A stretch of 53,405 nt of DNA from Rothia sp. HMSC078H08 (GTDB lineage Bacteria; Actinomycetota; Actinomycetes; Actinomycetales; Micrococcaceae): positions 23,669-77,073 of the forward strand of contig NZ_KV795249.1 in assembly GCF_001808955.1 (NCBI RefSeq). Direction: 5' to 3'. Shown here piece after piece: positions 18,006-25,911 of the stretch (the first letter of the stretch is position 1; each line of letters opens with the position of its first letter). Below the pieces are notes generated by a model. The model saw nothing but the letters and a program-made list of their open reading frames with translations, did not search any database and had not been told where the DNA came from. The position numbers and the translations under genes were made by a program.

Positions 18006-19040
18006 CTAGCTGATGGACTGTAGTGCCACCATCGCCAGCACACCGAGCACAAAACACGCCGGAATGGTGACCAGCCACACCAGAAGAATCTGCAGAACAA
18101 TCCTGGACTTCAACGCGTTAAAACGCTGGTTTACGCCCGCGCCGAGCGCCGATGCAGTCGCCAGGTGCGAGGAGGAGAACGGCACCTGCAGCAGGAAGTA
18201 GCCGAGCACCTGAACCACCGCGGTCGTGCCCTGAGCGACCGCGCCACGGAACGGGTCTAGGCGGACCATCTTGTAGGCGAAGGTGTAGCCGATGCGGCGG
18301 CCACCGGTCAGCGTACCGGCACCCAGGCTGAGGGCAATAATGAGGGTGCCCAGCAGCATCCCGCCCCAGGTGAGGGATTGAATCAGCGCCGGATCCATGA
18401 TGCGTTCGCTCAGCAGCGCCCACAGCAGCAGGTACAGGTAACCGGTCTGCAGGCCGTGTAGCAGCGAAATCGCGGAGGCAGACACCGCCAGCACCTCGCG
18501 GGCGCGCTGATTCACCAGGCGCGGGTTATGCCCCACCACGAGGCGGTAGAACGGCACCACCATCAGCCAGGACAGCAGAAAAATGAGCGGCGGTAGGTAG
18601 AAGAGCGGCAGCAGGGTCGCACCAAAAATATGCGGCAGGAACGCGAGGGAACCGAAGCCTTCAGCGACGCTGTCACTCCTCGTCTGGGTCCACCAGCTCA
18701 CACCGGCGAGGGCACCGACCAGCGCGTGAGTTGAGGAGGACGGCAACCGCAGGAACCAGGTGAGCACACCCCAAATAGCGCAGACGAGCAGCGCCGCAAC
18801 AATGCCGTTCAGGCCGGTGGTACCCTCCGGGGCACTCACCCACGAGGCGGAATACTCACCGAGTAGCAGGAATGCACCAACCACACCGAGCACGTTGAAG
18901 AGCGCGGCAAGGTACAGGGCGGAGCGCTCGCCGAGGGCGCGGGTACGCACCGGAACAGCGACGGCGTTTGAGGCGTCGTGCACACCGGTAACGTATACCG
19001 CAGCAATGAAGGCGCAGCAGGCTAGAAGACCCAGGAACAT
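18006..19040 (-). CDS. PiT-family inorganic phosphate transporter
   Basis: PiT proteins move phosphate (often as a metal-phosphate complex) with protons. The 344-residue protein has about ten membrane helices and the inverted duplicated signature: GVHDASNAVAVPVRTRAL in the first half, and PFSSSHLATASALGAG followed by RFNALK in the second. RLPSSSTHALVGALAG is the usual Ser/Thr-His motif. The canonical GANDxxN is degenerate (GVHDASN). Its ATG overlaps the stop of the preceding DUF47 gene by one base (TAATG), which indicates translational coupling. DUF47/PhoU-like proteins are regular partners of PiT transporters. Confidence 0.92.
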   Translation of the reverse strand: MFLGLLACCAFIAAVYVTGVHDASNAVAVPVRTRALGERSALYLAALFNVLGVVGAFLLLGEYSASWVSAPEGTTGLNGIVAALLVCAIWGVLTWFLRLPSSSTHALVGALAGVSWWTQTRSDSVAEGFGSLAFLPHIFGATLLPLFYLPPLIFLLSWLMVVPFYRLVVGHNPRLVNQRAREVLAVSASAISLLHGLQTGYLYLLLWALLSERIMDPALIQSLTWGGMLLGTLIIALSLGAGTLTGGRRIGYTFAYKMVRLDPFRGAVAQGTTAVVQVLGYFLLQVPFSSSHLATASALGAGVNQRFNALKSRIVLQILLVWLVTIPACFVLGVLAMVALQSIS

Positions 19041-19657
19041 TAGGATTCCTGAACGATAATGCGGCCGATCTCGGCAGACACATCACGCATAGCGTTGGAG
19101 GCGGCGGTCAGCTGCGCCAGGAAGGTGGCGTAGCGACGGTACCGTTCGGGGGTGTAGCGTTCGGCAATGTACGCGTCGTACTCTTCGGCGGTGCGTAGCG
19201 CCTGGCGGGAGATGCGCAGCATGTCCATCCAGTAGTTGTCGAGGCCGCGAATATCGGCGAGTTTGGGGATGACGGCGGCGGTCAGCACCGCCTGACGCTG
19301 AATAATGTCCAGGATTGAGGTGATGTGCGTGGCGAAGCCGTCAATGCTGTGCAGGGACAGCACGTGCGCGGCGCTGGTGAGCTTCTCAACGGCGTTGGTG
19401 AGCTTGCGTGCCAGCGTGTACAGGTCTTCACGCGGAATCGGCGGGGAGAAGGAGCTGCGCACCTCGGTGAGGGTGCGGAACAGCAGGTTCGTGGAGTCCG
19501 CCTCGTGGGTGAGCATGCGTTCGAAGAGTTCGGGGTACTCCGCAACGGGGGAGCCGACCATTTCTGAGAGCAACGCGGCAGCCTCACCGACCTGCGCTGA
19601 AATTTCAGCGAGGGAGGCGAGGGATTCGTTGGCGTGGGGGAAAAGTCGGTGCAGCAT
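19040..19657 (-). CDS. DUF47/PhoU-like regulator paired with the PiT transporter
   Basis: This 205-residue all-helical protein matches the pattern of the DUF47 (PhoU-related) family: long amphipathic helices with ERMLTHEADSTNLLFRT, a variant of the E-x3-D metal-binding helices, and DNYWMDMLRISRQALRTAEE. Such proteins bind metal clusters and modulate the adjacent phosphate permease. It overlaps the PiT start by one base. The start ATG 19657 lies 7 nt after TAGACT, so the message is probably leaderless. Confidence 0.88.
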   Translation of the reverse strand: MLHRLFPHANESLASLAEISAQVGEAAALLSEMVGSPVAEYPELFERMLTHEADSTNLLFRTLTEVRSSFSPPIPREDLYTLARKLTNAVEKLTSAAHVLSLHSIDGFATHITSILDIIQRQAVLTAAVIPKLADIRGLDNYWMDMLRISRQALRTAEEYDAYIAERYTPERYRRYATFLAQLTAASNAMRDVSAEIGRIIVQES

Positions 19658-19664
19658 AGTTCCC

Positions 19665-19670
19665 AGTCTA
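19665..19670 (-). promoter_or_regulatory. -10 element of the DUF47-PiT operon, leaderless spacing
   Basis: TAGACT on the minus strand ends 7 nt before ATG 19657. This gives the operon its own start downstream of the small-RNA terminator. Confidence 0.5.
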
Positions 19671-19780
19671 ACCAGTATTGGGTGGTGCGGGTGCGCACAG
19701 CCCGTGCATATCTCATGAGCGCTCGAGCTTCAGACACAACTGCGTCGGGCTGGCGGCGGCTTCTAGACGGGGTTTTAAGC

Positions 19781-19815
19781 AAAAAACGGTGGGGGTCGAT
19801 TTCTCGACCCCCACC
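19781..19815 (-). terminator. Intrinsic terminator of the small RNA
   Basis: A perfect 12-bp stem (19788-19799 with 19804-19815) with a GAAA loop on the minus strand is followed by GTTTTTT. On the plus strand the sequence after the stem is not T-rich, so it works only in the minus direction. Confidence 0.92.
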
Positions 19816-19920
19816 GGAACGTTTAGGGATGTCGGGTTGGGAGCGCCTCTCGGCGGAAGGCCGCTCGAAGCGGCTAAAGATTTGGAGCCCGGGGCTACCT
19901 ATTAGCAACCCGACATCTTG
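19781..19920 (-). ncRNA. Candidate structured small RNA, about 140 nt, unknown family
   Basis: No protein is encoded here, but the stretch has every mark of an independent RNA gene on the minus strand. A near-consensus promoter comes first (TTGACT, 18 bp, GATAAT at 19926-19955), with a start near 19920. A perfect 12-bp closing stem (19906-19917 with 19828-19839) encloses three small hairpins: GCCGCT-TCG-AGCGGC, CGCC-GAGA-GGCG with a GNRA loop, and AGCC-CCG-GGCT. Together these make a four-way junction. An intrinsic terminator with a T6 run follows. It does not match SRP RNA, 6C RNA, tmRNA, RNase P RNA or riboswitches I can recognise. It could be a trans-acting sRNA, or an attenuating leader of the DUF47-PiT operon. 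Confidence 0.7.
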
Positions 19921-19925
19921 TAATT

Positions 19926-19955
19926 ATTATCCACCCGCACCCGGCGCAGAGTCAA
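19926..19955 (-). promoter_or_regulatory. Strong sigma70-type promoter of the small RNA
   Basis: On the minus strand -35 TTGACT (19950-19955), an 18-bp spacer and -10 GATAAT (19926-19931) are close to consensus, better than most promoters in the window. Confidence 0.8.
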
Positions 19956-20053
19956 TTAGAAACAGGCTTTTCACGCCTTTGCGGCCCAATGTGGAACCTG
20001 TGCCAATTCGCGGCACGAACCCGTATTTTTAGGCGCCCAAACGTTGCAGAAGA

Positions 20054-20827
20054 CTAAAATGCTTCGAGGCTGGTCTGCGATTTTTCCTGCACAGAACCAG
20101 CCCCCGAGCCCCCATTAACCTGCTGACTAGCCTCAACGGCGCGCAGCTGGGCGGCGACCGCCTCCAAATCGTGCGCGACCTGCTCCATCTGCTGAGCCTG
20201 ACGCGGCAGACGAGCACGACGCTCCACCGCCTCACGCTTCACCTCGTGGCTACCCGGAACCGCACCATCCTGCCCGGCAGAGCGCGCATAATCGGTGCGA
20301 ATACCCAACGCCACCACGTGCGCAAACGCCGCGCAACGTTCCATCGCAATATCCGTATCGCCGGTGTACAGGCCTGCCAGAATCTTATCAATCGTGCGGA
20401 CCACCTCCTCGGCACTCGGCAGGTCGGGAACACCCGCCACCACGTGCGAACGGTAATCCTCCGCCATGCCCAGCTCAAAAGCACGGCTCACCCCGCGTGG
20501 TGAACGATGCACCACGTCCCGCAGCCAGTACATACGCCACAGCGCACCCGGCAGGGAGTGGGCGCTTGCGTGCGACCAGAGTTCGGCGAGCATTTCAATA
20601 CCGTAGTCGTCGGTGAAGCTGACAAGTCGCTCGGTTGTCTGCTCGTCGGTGCCGCGTCCGCGCATCAGCAGGATGCGTGCGGAGGCGTGTGCCGCCTCTT
20701 CGCGTGCGGCGGGGTCCATGCCGCCTTCGTGGCGTTCAAATTTTTCGGCGGAGTAAAGGACGGGGCGGTGGTGGGTGCGGTGTCGGGTGCGCCCGGAGGC
20801 GCCGGTTGATGCTGCGGGTGTAGACAT
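20054..20827 (-). CDS. Conserved-looking hypothetical protein
   Basis: I do not recognise the family. The 257-residue soluble protein has a basic, His-rich N-terminal segment (RTRHRTHHRPVLYSAEKF), then a long helical region (about 40-190) with HEGGMDPAAREEAAHASARI and HSLPGALWRMYWLRDVV, and a charged coiled-coil end (LPRQAQQMEQVAHDLEAVAA) with a Gly/Ser tail. No membrane helix or signal peptide is seen. I start at ATG 20827, since the N-terminal extension to 20890 reads across the promoter side shared with tRNA-Lys. TACACT lies 10 nt upstream, so the leader would be only a few bases. It is divergent from tRNA-Lys. Confidence 0.7.
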   Translation of the reverse strand: MSTPAASTGASGRTRHRTHHRPVLYSAEKFERHEGGMDPAAREEAAHASARILLMRGRGTDEQTTERLVSFTDDYGIEMLAELWSHASAHSLPGALWRMYWLRDVVHRSPRGVSRAFELGMAEDYRSHVVAGVPDLPSAEEVVRTIDKILAGLYTGDTDIAMERCAAFAHVVALGIRTDYARSAGQDGAVPGSHEVKREAVERRARLPRQAQQMEQVAHDLEAVAAQLRAVEASQQVNGGSGAGSVQEKSQTSLEAF

Positions 20828-20914
20828 AGGATTTCCTAGTGTACCGTTCATTGGCTGGGAGCCGGTAGTGTATAGTATTTCTATCTGCACACTTTCAGTT
20901 TTGTGTGGATAGGA

Positions 20915-20987
20915 GCGCCTTTAGCTCAGTCGGTAGAGCTACGGACTTTTAATCCGCAGGTCGTGGGTTCGAGCCCCACAGGGCGCA
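20915..20987 (+). tRNA. tRNA-Lys(TTT)
   Basis: A full cloverleaf of 73 nt: acceptor GCGCCTT/AGGGCGC, D-arm with TAGCTCAGTCGGTAGAGC, anticodon loop CTTTTAA (anticodon TTT), T-loop TTCGAGC. CCA is not encoded. TATAGT at 20871-20876 is a -10 candidate. It marks the left edge of the first membrane-protein array. Confidence 0.97.
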
Positions 20988-20990
20988 CTA

Positions 20991-21033
20991 GCCGACCCGT
21001 CGCCTCCCGCATTGCGGGGGTCGGCGGGTTTTT
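20991..21033 (+). terminator. Terminator of tRNA-Lys
   Basis: The stem 20991-20998 with 21018-21025 contains an inner CCCGC/GCGGG hairpin and is followed by GGGTTTTT. Confidence 0.85.
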
Positions 21034-21143
21034 GCGTCTTCACCCTCATGCGCGTGGTCTTACCTCGTGCCTATCCCGTGTGGTGGGGCGTGTCCTGCCG
21101 GGTTCGCCTGGCAGTTTTGATTTGTGTACGTTGACCCGAAAAG

Positions 21144-21665
21144 ATGAGGAAACCCGTGAGCGTCACCATTAAGAACCCCGAAGAGATCACGATTCTTGCC
21201 ACTGGCGGCACGATCGATAAGTTCTATTCGGTGGCGGGCACCATGGATATTGGTGAGCCTGCCGCTAAGGATCTGCTGGACCGTGTGATTACCGATATCC
21301 GTTTTGATATTCGCCCGCTGATTGGCAAGGACAGCCTGGACATGACCGATGAGGATCGTGCCGAGCTGACCGAGGCGCTGAACGCTGTTACCAACGACCA
21401 GGTGCTCATCACTCACGGTACCGACACCATGCCGGAGACTGCCCGCTACCTGGTGGAGCACGCCGACCTGGGCGATAAGGTTGTGGTGCTGACCGGTGCG
21501 ATGCAGCCCGCCGTGATGGCTCGTTCGGATGCCGGTTTCAACCTGGGTGCCGCTATTGCCGCCCTGAACCTGCTGGAGCCGGGTGTGTACATCAGCATGA
21601 GCGGTCGTATTTTCCCTGCTGAGAGCGTGCGTAAGGACCGTTCGCGCGGCATTTTTGAGGGCTAG
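21144..21665 (+). CDS. Single-domain asparaginase-like protein
   Basis: At 173 residues this is only the N-terminal half of an L-asparaginase/glutaminase. Both catalytic threonine motifs are present, ATGGTIDKFYS (first Thr) and THGTDTM (second Thr-Asp), followed by LTGAM. The C-terminal dimer domain is absent by design rather than frameshift: the stop is clean and the next gene starts 1 nt later. Stand-alone domains of this type are common and are annotated as asparaginase domain proteins; amidohydrolase activity is plausible but unproven. The start may be ATG 21144 or GTG 21156, the latter with GAGGAA close upstream. It heads the array behind tRNA-Lys. Confidence 0.85.
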   Translation: MRKPVSVTIKNPEEITILATGGTIDKFYSVAGTMDIGEPAAKDLLDRVITDIRFDIRPLIGKDSLDMTDEDRAELTEALNAVTNDQVLITHGTDTMPETARYLVEHADLGDKVVVLTGAMQPAVMARSDAGFNLGAAIAALNLLEPGVYISMSGRIFPAESVRKDRSRGIFEG

Positions 21666-21666
21666 T

Positions 21667-22353
21667 ATGGCTGATTCCGCTCGCATGCGGAGGGGCGAAC
21701 CAGTCTCTGCTGCTGAGCTTGCGCAGGTGGAGGGCTCCGCGGATCTTGTACCGCAGGAGCATATGTCCCAGGGGCATATGTCACAGGCGCAGCTGATGCA
21801 GTTGCAGGCGATGGAGGAGCTGGAGCAGCAGGCTGACGAGTTCTGGAATGTCGCCAGCGAGTACCCGCTGCCGGCTAAGAACCTTTACATGGTGCGTGTG
21901 CTCCTGCTGGTGGTTCCTTCGCTGATTATTGTTTATTACTTCATTCGCGTCACGCTTTTCCCGATTGGTGCGGTGCCGCTGGTCTATCTGGTGATGCACA
22001 TGTGGGTTGCCATGATTTACCGGGCGAACCGTTCGGTGAAGTTGGTGTTGCTGGCGAATGCGGCATCCGGGGTCGCGGCGGCCATTATGACGGCGTTCTT
22101 TGCCTATGCGCTTGTGACGGTGCAGGGCCCGCAGACGCTGCTGGACCGTGTGGGCGTGTTCTATACGGTGAGCCTGCTGACGGTCATGGCGTCGTTCGCG
22201 TTGGAGGTTCTGTTCTCGCTGTTCTATAGTTTGGCGGTTCGTAGGAGCTTGCGTCTGACGCAGAAGAAGCAAGAGGAAGAACAGCGGAACGCAGAACAGC
22301 AGCATGCAGAGGACCCGAACGCGGAGGCTTCGCGTGTAGCGGAGCAGAGCTAA
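21667..22353 (+). CDS. Four-helix membrane protein, array 1 member 1
   Basis: Unknown function. The 228-residue protein has a polar Gln-rich N-terminal region (1-70), four membrane helices (about 75-95, 100-120, 125-150, 163-190) and a charged coiled-coil tail (LTQKKQEEEQRNAEQQHAED). The start ATG 21667 follows the asparaginase-like stop by one base, with GAGGG upstream, so the two are co-translated. The helix spacing matches the downstream paralogs, but the WxxGRxWA and LL-x-RP signatures are not clearly kept. It is a distant or convergent relative. Confidence 0.8.
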   Translation: MADSARMRRGEPVSAAELAQVEGSADLVPQEHMSQGHMSQAQLMQLQAMEELEQQADEFWNVASEYPLPAKNLYMVRVLLLVVPSLIIVYYFIRVTLFPIGAVPLVYLVMHMWVAMIYRANRSVKLVLLANAASGVAAAIMTAFFAYALVTVQGPQTLLDRVGVFYTVSLLTVMASFALEVLFSLFYSLAVRRSLRLTQKKQEEEQRNAEQQHAEDPNAEASRVAEQS

Positions 22354-22544
22354 CGCACACCGACGGGCGGGCGAATCCCCGCGCATCCGCGCCTCTGCCG
22401 GGTGATGCCTGAGGGGTGTTGATGGGGTGATAAGTGGCGGTGTGACACGCTCTCAACGATGCCCAGCCACTGCTCAGATTCCCTTAAAGTACGCGTGATA
22501 CGGTAGAGACAGAAACACGACCCGCACCTGCCAGGAGGCCACTC

Positions 22545-23348
22545 ATGGGCGCTACACACCTGAACACAGATGCCGCTTCATCCGCAGAACACCCGGATGA
22601 AGATATCAGTATGCAGACCCGCTTTCAGGCGCCTATCCGTCACGTGACTCCTGCCACGCCGGAGGTGTCCGTTCCGCTGAACGCGCCGCCTGTGGTGACG
22701 GGCTCGCATCCGGTTATTTCGGCGACTTCTACCGTCATCATTCAGGATGGTACGAACCCGCCGATTGTGGTGCGTACGCATCCGACGGGTCCTCTACCGC
22801 CGTTCCCGGGGCAGGGGCAGCTGCCCGCTTTTCTGCGCACCTACACCGCTGATGAGGTGAAGGAACGCAAACAGAAGCTCAAGAAGAACCTGCTGGTCCG
22901 CGCCGTTATTCTGTGCATTTTGAGCATCGTTGAAGGCCTCATTATCTCCCAGTACACGCAGCCGTTGGCGATTTGCTTTGGTTTTGTGGCGGCGCTTTAC
23001 CTGGTGGTTCAGATGTGGCCGCTGATGCGCCCTCCGCGTGATTCGGCGGACGCCTCCGTGTATAGCGTTTGGGCTATCTGCTCCCTGATTGGGTTTGTTG
23101 CGGTGGGGCTGGTGCTTTCACCGATTACGTTCCTGCTGCTGATGCTCGACTGGGCTGGGGTTTCGATGGGGCTTGACCCCCTGCTGATACTTGTTGTCTT
23201 GGGCTTGGTCTGGTTGAGCGAGGTCGGTTTATCGTTGCTGACCATTTACCGCTTCAACAACTTGCGAATTGCGATGGCGAACCGGGCAGATTCTCCGTTG
23301 CTACCTGAAAGTATTTCTGCGACGGTTGACCCGTCCACTTCTGCCTAA
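22545..23348 (+). CDS. Four-helix membrane protein, array 1 member 2
   Basis: Unknown function. A 105-residue polar, Pro/Thr-rich N-terminal part precedes a basic stretch (KERKQKLKKN) and four membrane helices from about residue 112 to 245. A ribosome site AGGAGG lies 9 nt before ATG 22545. The layout (disordered N-terminus, four helices, short tail) repeats that of its neighbours, but sequence similarity is weak by eye. It has 190 bp of its own upstream DNA. Confidence 0.8.
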   Translation: MGATHLNTDAASSAEHPDEDISMQTRFQAPIRHVTPATPEVSVPLNAPPVVTGSHPVISATSTVIIQDGTNPPIVVRTHPTGPLPPFPGQGQLPAFLRTYTADEVKERKQKLKKNLLVRAVILCILSIVEGLIISQYTQPLAICFGFVAALYLVVQMWPLMRPPRDSADASVYSVWAICSLIGFVAVGLVLSPITFLLLMLDWAGVSMGLDPLLILVVLGLVWLSEVGLSLLTIYRFNNLRIAMANRADSPLLPESISATVDPSTSA

Positions 23349-23460
23349 AGTTTTTTGAGGCGGCGCGGTAGATGAACGCCGCGCCGCCGCCCACACTCAC
23401 ATCACACACTCGCTCATACGTTTTCCGCACACTATCAGCCGATATCCGAAAGATTCAGCT

Positions 23461-24054
23461 ATGTCCGCCGTCGAGTCCTCTCCGCCATCCGCTCCGAACA
23501 CCACGCATCCTACGAAGCCTGCCACTCCGACTCTCGTGTCGGTGGCGGGTTGGGTTCTGCTCGCTATTGCCGTGGGCTGGCTGGTGCTGATCGGGTACAC
23601 GGGTGTCACGTATGCGACGACGCAGCTGTCGCATTTTTCGACTTGGCGCGCCCAGTCGCTGGTGGAGGCGCAGGCGTACTATCCGGTGCTTTTCCTGATG
23701 GTCAGCGCGTTCGGTAACGTGACCCTGCACGGTTTCTGCACGGTGGCTTATCTGCGTGGTTACCGGTGGGCGGCGTTGGTGCTGTCGGTAGCGTTGGCGT
23801 TGGGTGTTTTGGCTTCTTTGCTGATTATGCTGACTGTGGCGGCTCTTCTGGGCACGTTGAATGGTGCGCCGAGCCAGGATGTTGAGCTGCTGCTCAGTAG
23901 CGCTTCGCCGCTGTACACGCCGGTGTATATTGCGGGTCCGTACATGCTGGTGTGCGTGGTGGCGTTGGCGTTGGTGTGGTCGCGTCAGTCGCGTTCTTAT
24001 ATGGAGGCACGCCGTGATTGGCGTGTGCGCCGTAGCGAGGATTACCTGATTTAG
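23461..24054 (+). CDS. Four-helix membrane protein, array 1 member 3
   Basis: Unknown function. The 197-residue protein has a short Pro/Thr-rich N-terminus and four membrane helices (about 25-48, 75-95, 100-125, 150-175). The loop YLRGYRWAAL between helices 2 and 3 matches the WxxGRxWA signature of the downstream paralogs. The C-terminus (SRQSRSYMEARRDWRVRR) corresponds to the segment after their LL-x-RP. It is probably a true but diverged member of the same family. Confidence 0.8.
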   Translation: MSAVESSPPSAPNTTHPTKPATPTLVSVAGWVLLAIAVGWLVLIGYTGVTYATTQLSHFSTWRAQSLVEAQAYYPVLFLMVSAFGNVTLHGFCTVAYLRGYRWAALVLSVALALGVLASLLIMLTVAALLGTLNGAPSQDVELLLSSASPLYTPVYIAGPYMLVCVVALALVWSRQSRSYMEARRDWRVRRSEDYLI

Positions 24055-24139
24055 CCTCATTTCTGGCCGCGGGCACTGTGAGACACAGGTCAGCGGCTCA
24101 CCGATAATTTTATTCACCCAACCACAGTTAGGATGACTC

Positions 24140-25819
24140 GTGCACCCTACTTCCGAACCTGCGCACGAATCCTCATCGCAGACTAGCCCCGGCGCCGCCA
24201 AGCGCACATATGATGAGCGGGCGGCGTTTGAAGAGGCGAAAAGAAACCTTGGCATAGTTGGCGATAGGGAACAGGAATTTAACCGGGGACTGGAGCTTCT
24301 TGGTAAAGCCTATTCCATCAGTATGACTCTCATCCTGGTGTATTTCCTCCTGGATGCGTACCAGATTCTCGTTACCACGGGTCGTAGTGTGAACATCGGC
24401 TCGTCCCTTAGCTATGCCCTGCCGAAGGTTCTGCCTGACGCCATCTTGGTGGTGCCGTTCCTCTGGTTCGTTCTGGACTATACCAAGTCAGGGTACGTTA
24501 ATCCGCGCCGCCTGCTGATGCTGTACCTTCTGCTGTGTTCCTTGAGCGGTGTGCTCTCTTTTGCGGGTGTCTTTGGTCTGGCTCAGGTGCTTTTCCCTGC
24601 GTTTACCGCACTGGATCCGGTGTCGCATCCTGCCGCTGCTTCGTCTATGGTGTCGCAGGCTCTGGTCGGGGTGATTACGGCGGGTAGCGCCGTTCTCCTG
24701 TTTTTGCTGACTCGCCCGGCTGTGGGCGTGGTCCCGAGCCCCGCGGCGATTCGGGAGCAGATGCAGATCATCAAGGACAGCATGGCGGATGATGAGGAAG
24801 AGCCGACCCGTGAGGATGTTCTTCGTCAGCTTGAGAAGGAAGAAGGCCCGGTCAAGGACTCTACCGAGCAGCTGTTGCGTGAGCTTTCTGCCGATTATGC
24901 GCTCTCGAATGATCCGGTGGAGAAGAACCGCCTGCTGGCTGAGATACAGCAGATTCAGCGCGCCCAGAAGACGGGTGTAAAGCCTAACTTCGGAGGCACG
25001 TCTGGCGGGTCGGCTAAGCCCCAACAGGAAGCGCACGAGGGTGCGGAGGCGACCGCCGCCTCCACCGCGCCTGCCGCCCCTCAGGTGGTGCTCCCGCCCC
25101 GCCCGAAGACGCTGCGCGGCGTCATGTGGTGCGCTACAGCCATTATTATTCTGTCCGCAATCCAACGTATCTATGTATCTATCCATAACGAGGTCCCGGA
25201 CCGCGTTATGGAAAATATGCCGGGCATCATCATTTCAGGCATATTTGCTACCTTCATCTTCTCTCTCATACCGATTTTTGTTCTCCGCAGACTGTGGAAG
25301 GGCCGTAGATGGGCGTACTTCCTCACCCTCTTCGGTAGTGCTTTTGTGGTTTTTATCGGGGTGATGAGTTTGCAATCTTTCATCTCGGCTGATTATTTCT
25401 CCAGGCTGGCGGATGAATCGTTGACTTCAAGGCCCCGAGACTACGTAGTTTCCATTGTGGTCAGTGACATTATGGGAGCCTTTCTTACGGTTTTCTACCT
25501 TCTGATAGTTGTGCTGCTCATTAGCCGTCCCACCAGGTCGTTTATGACAACCGCGAGGTTGGCATGGATAGAAGCACGCGAACAGGTGAACGCCGGTGAC
25601 GGTTGGATTGTTGCGCATCAGGATGCAGAAACGCGTACTCACCTGGAAGAAGAACAGACCCGCAGGGAAGAAAAGGAAACTAACCGACGGGCTGAAGAAG
25701 CGGTCGCTCAGCAGTACAAGAGGGCCCGCCGTACGGATGCGCGGAAGAACTCCCGCAACGAACAGCGCGGCTATAAGGATACTTCCGTGTACACCGAGGA
25801 AGGCTACCGCCTCAACTAG
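24140..25819 (+). CDS. Double-module membrane protein, array 1 member 4
   Basis: Unknown function. At 559 residues it is about twice the size of its neighbours and holds two four-helix modules. Module A spans about 55-193 and ends FLLTRP. A charged coiled-coil linker (205-275) and a Gly/Ala/Pro stretch follow. Module B spans about 327-463 with LWKGRRWAYFLTL and ends LLISRP. A long charged coiled-coil tail (475-559) ends in RLN. Both modules end in LL-x-RP, so internal duplication or fusion of the array family is likely. The start is GTG 24140. AGGA is 6 nt upstream, but TAGGAT 5 nt upstream could also be a -10 box. Confidence 0.8.
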   Translation: MHPTSEPAHESSSQTSPGAAKRTYDERAAFEEAKRNLGIVGDREQEFNRGLELLGKAYSISMTLILVYFLLDAYQILVTTGRSVNIGSSLSYALPKVLPDAILVVPFLWFVLDYTKSGYVNPRRLLMLYLLLCSLSGVLSFAGVFGLAQVLFPAFTALDPVSHPAAASSMVSQALVGVITAGSAVLLFLLTRPAVGVVPSPAAIREQMQIIKDSMADDEEEPTREDVLRQLEKEEGPVKDSTEQLLRELSADYALSNDPVEKNRLLAEIQQIQRAQKTGVKPNFGGTSGGSAKPQQEAHEGAEATAASTAPAAPQVVLPPRPKTLRGVMWCATAIIILSAIQRIYVSIHNEVPDRVMENMPGIIISGIFATFIFSLIPIFVLRRLWKGRRWAYFLTLFGSAFVVFIGVMSLQSFISADYFSRLADESLTSRPRDYVVSIVVSDIMGAFLTVFYLLIVVLLISRPTRSFMTTARLAWIEAREQVNAGDGWIVAHQDAETRTHLEEEQTRREEKETNRRAEEAVAQQYKRARRTDARKNSRNEQRGYKDTSVYTEEGYRLN

Positions 25820-25856
25820 GGTGTGCTGCCCCTCCTCATGGGGAGACTCTTCTGCA

Positions 25857-25886
25857 CCCGCCCTGCGCTACAGCGTGCGGGGCGGG
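25857..25886 (+). promoter_or_regulatory. Leader hairpin before array 1 member 5
   Basis: The stem 25857-25863 with 25880-25886 contains an inner GCGCT/AGCGT pair and lies 25 nt upstream of the start codon, followed by AGAAAGGAAC. Similar hairpins precede members 6 and 7. Confidence 0.45.
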
Positions 25887-25911
25887 GAGCGAAGAGAAGA
25901 AAGGAACAATG

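Noticed and set aside
18118..18423. Short frames inside the PiT gene
   Set aside because: Shadow frames; the PiT protein is intact with its family motifs.
19828..19917. 12-bp inverted repeat as the ends of a small transposable element
   Set aside because: A promoter, internal hairpins and a directional terminator fit an RNA gene better, and no target-site duplication is visible.
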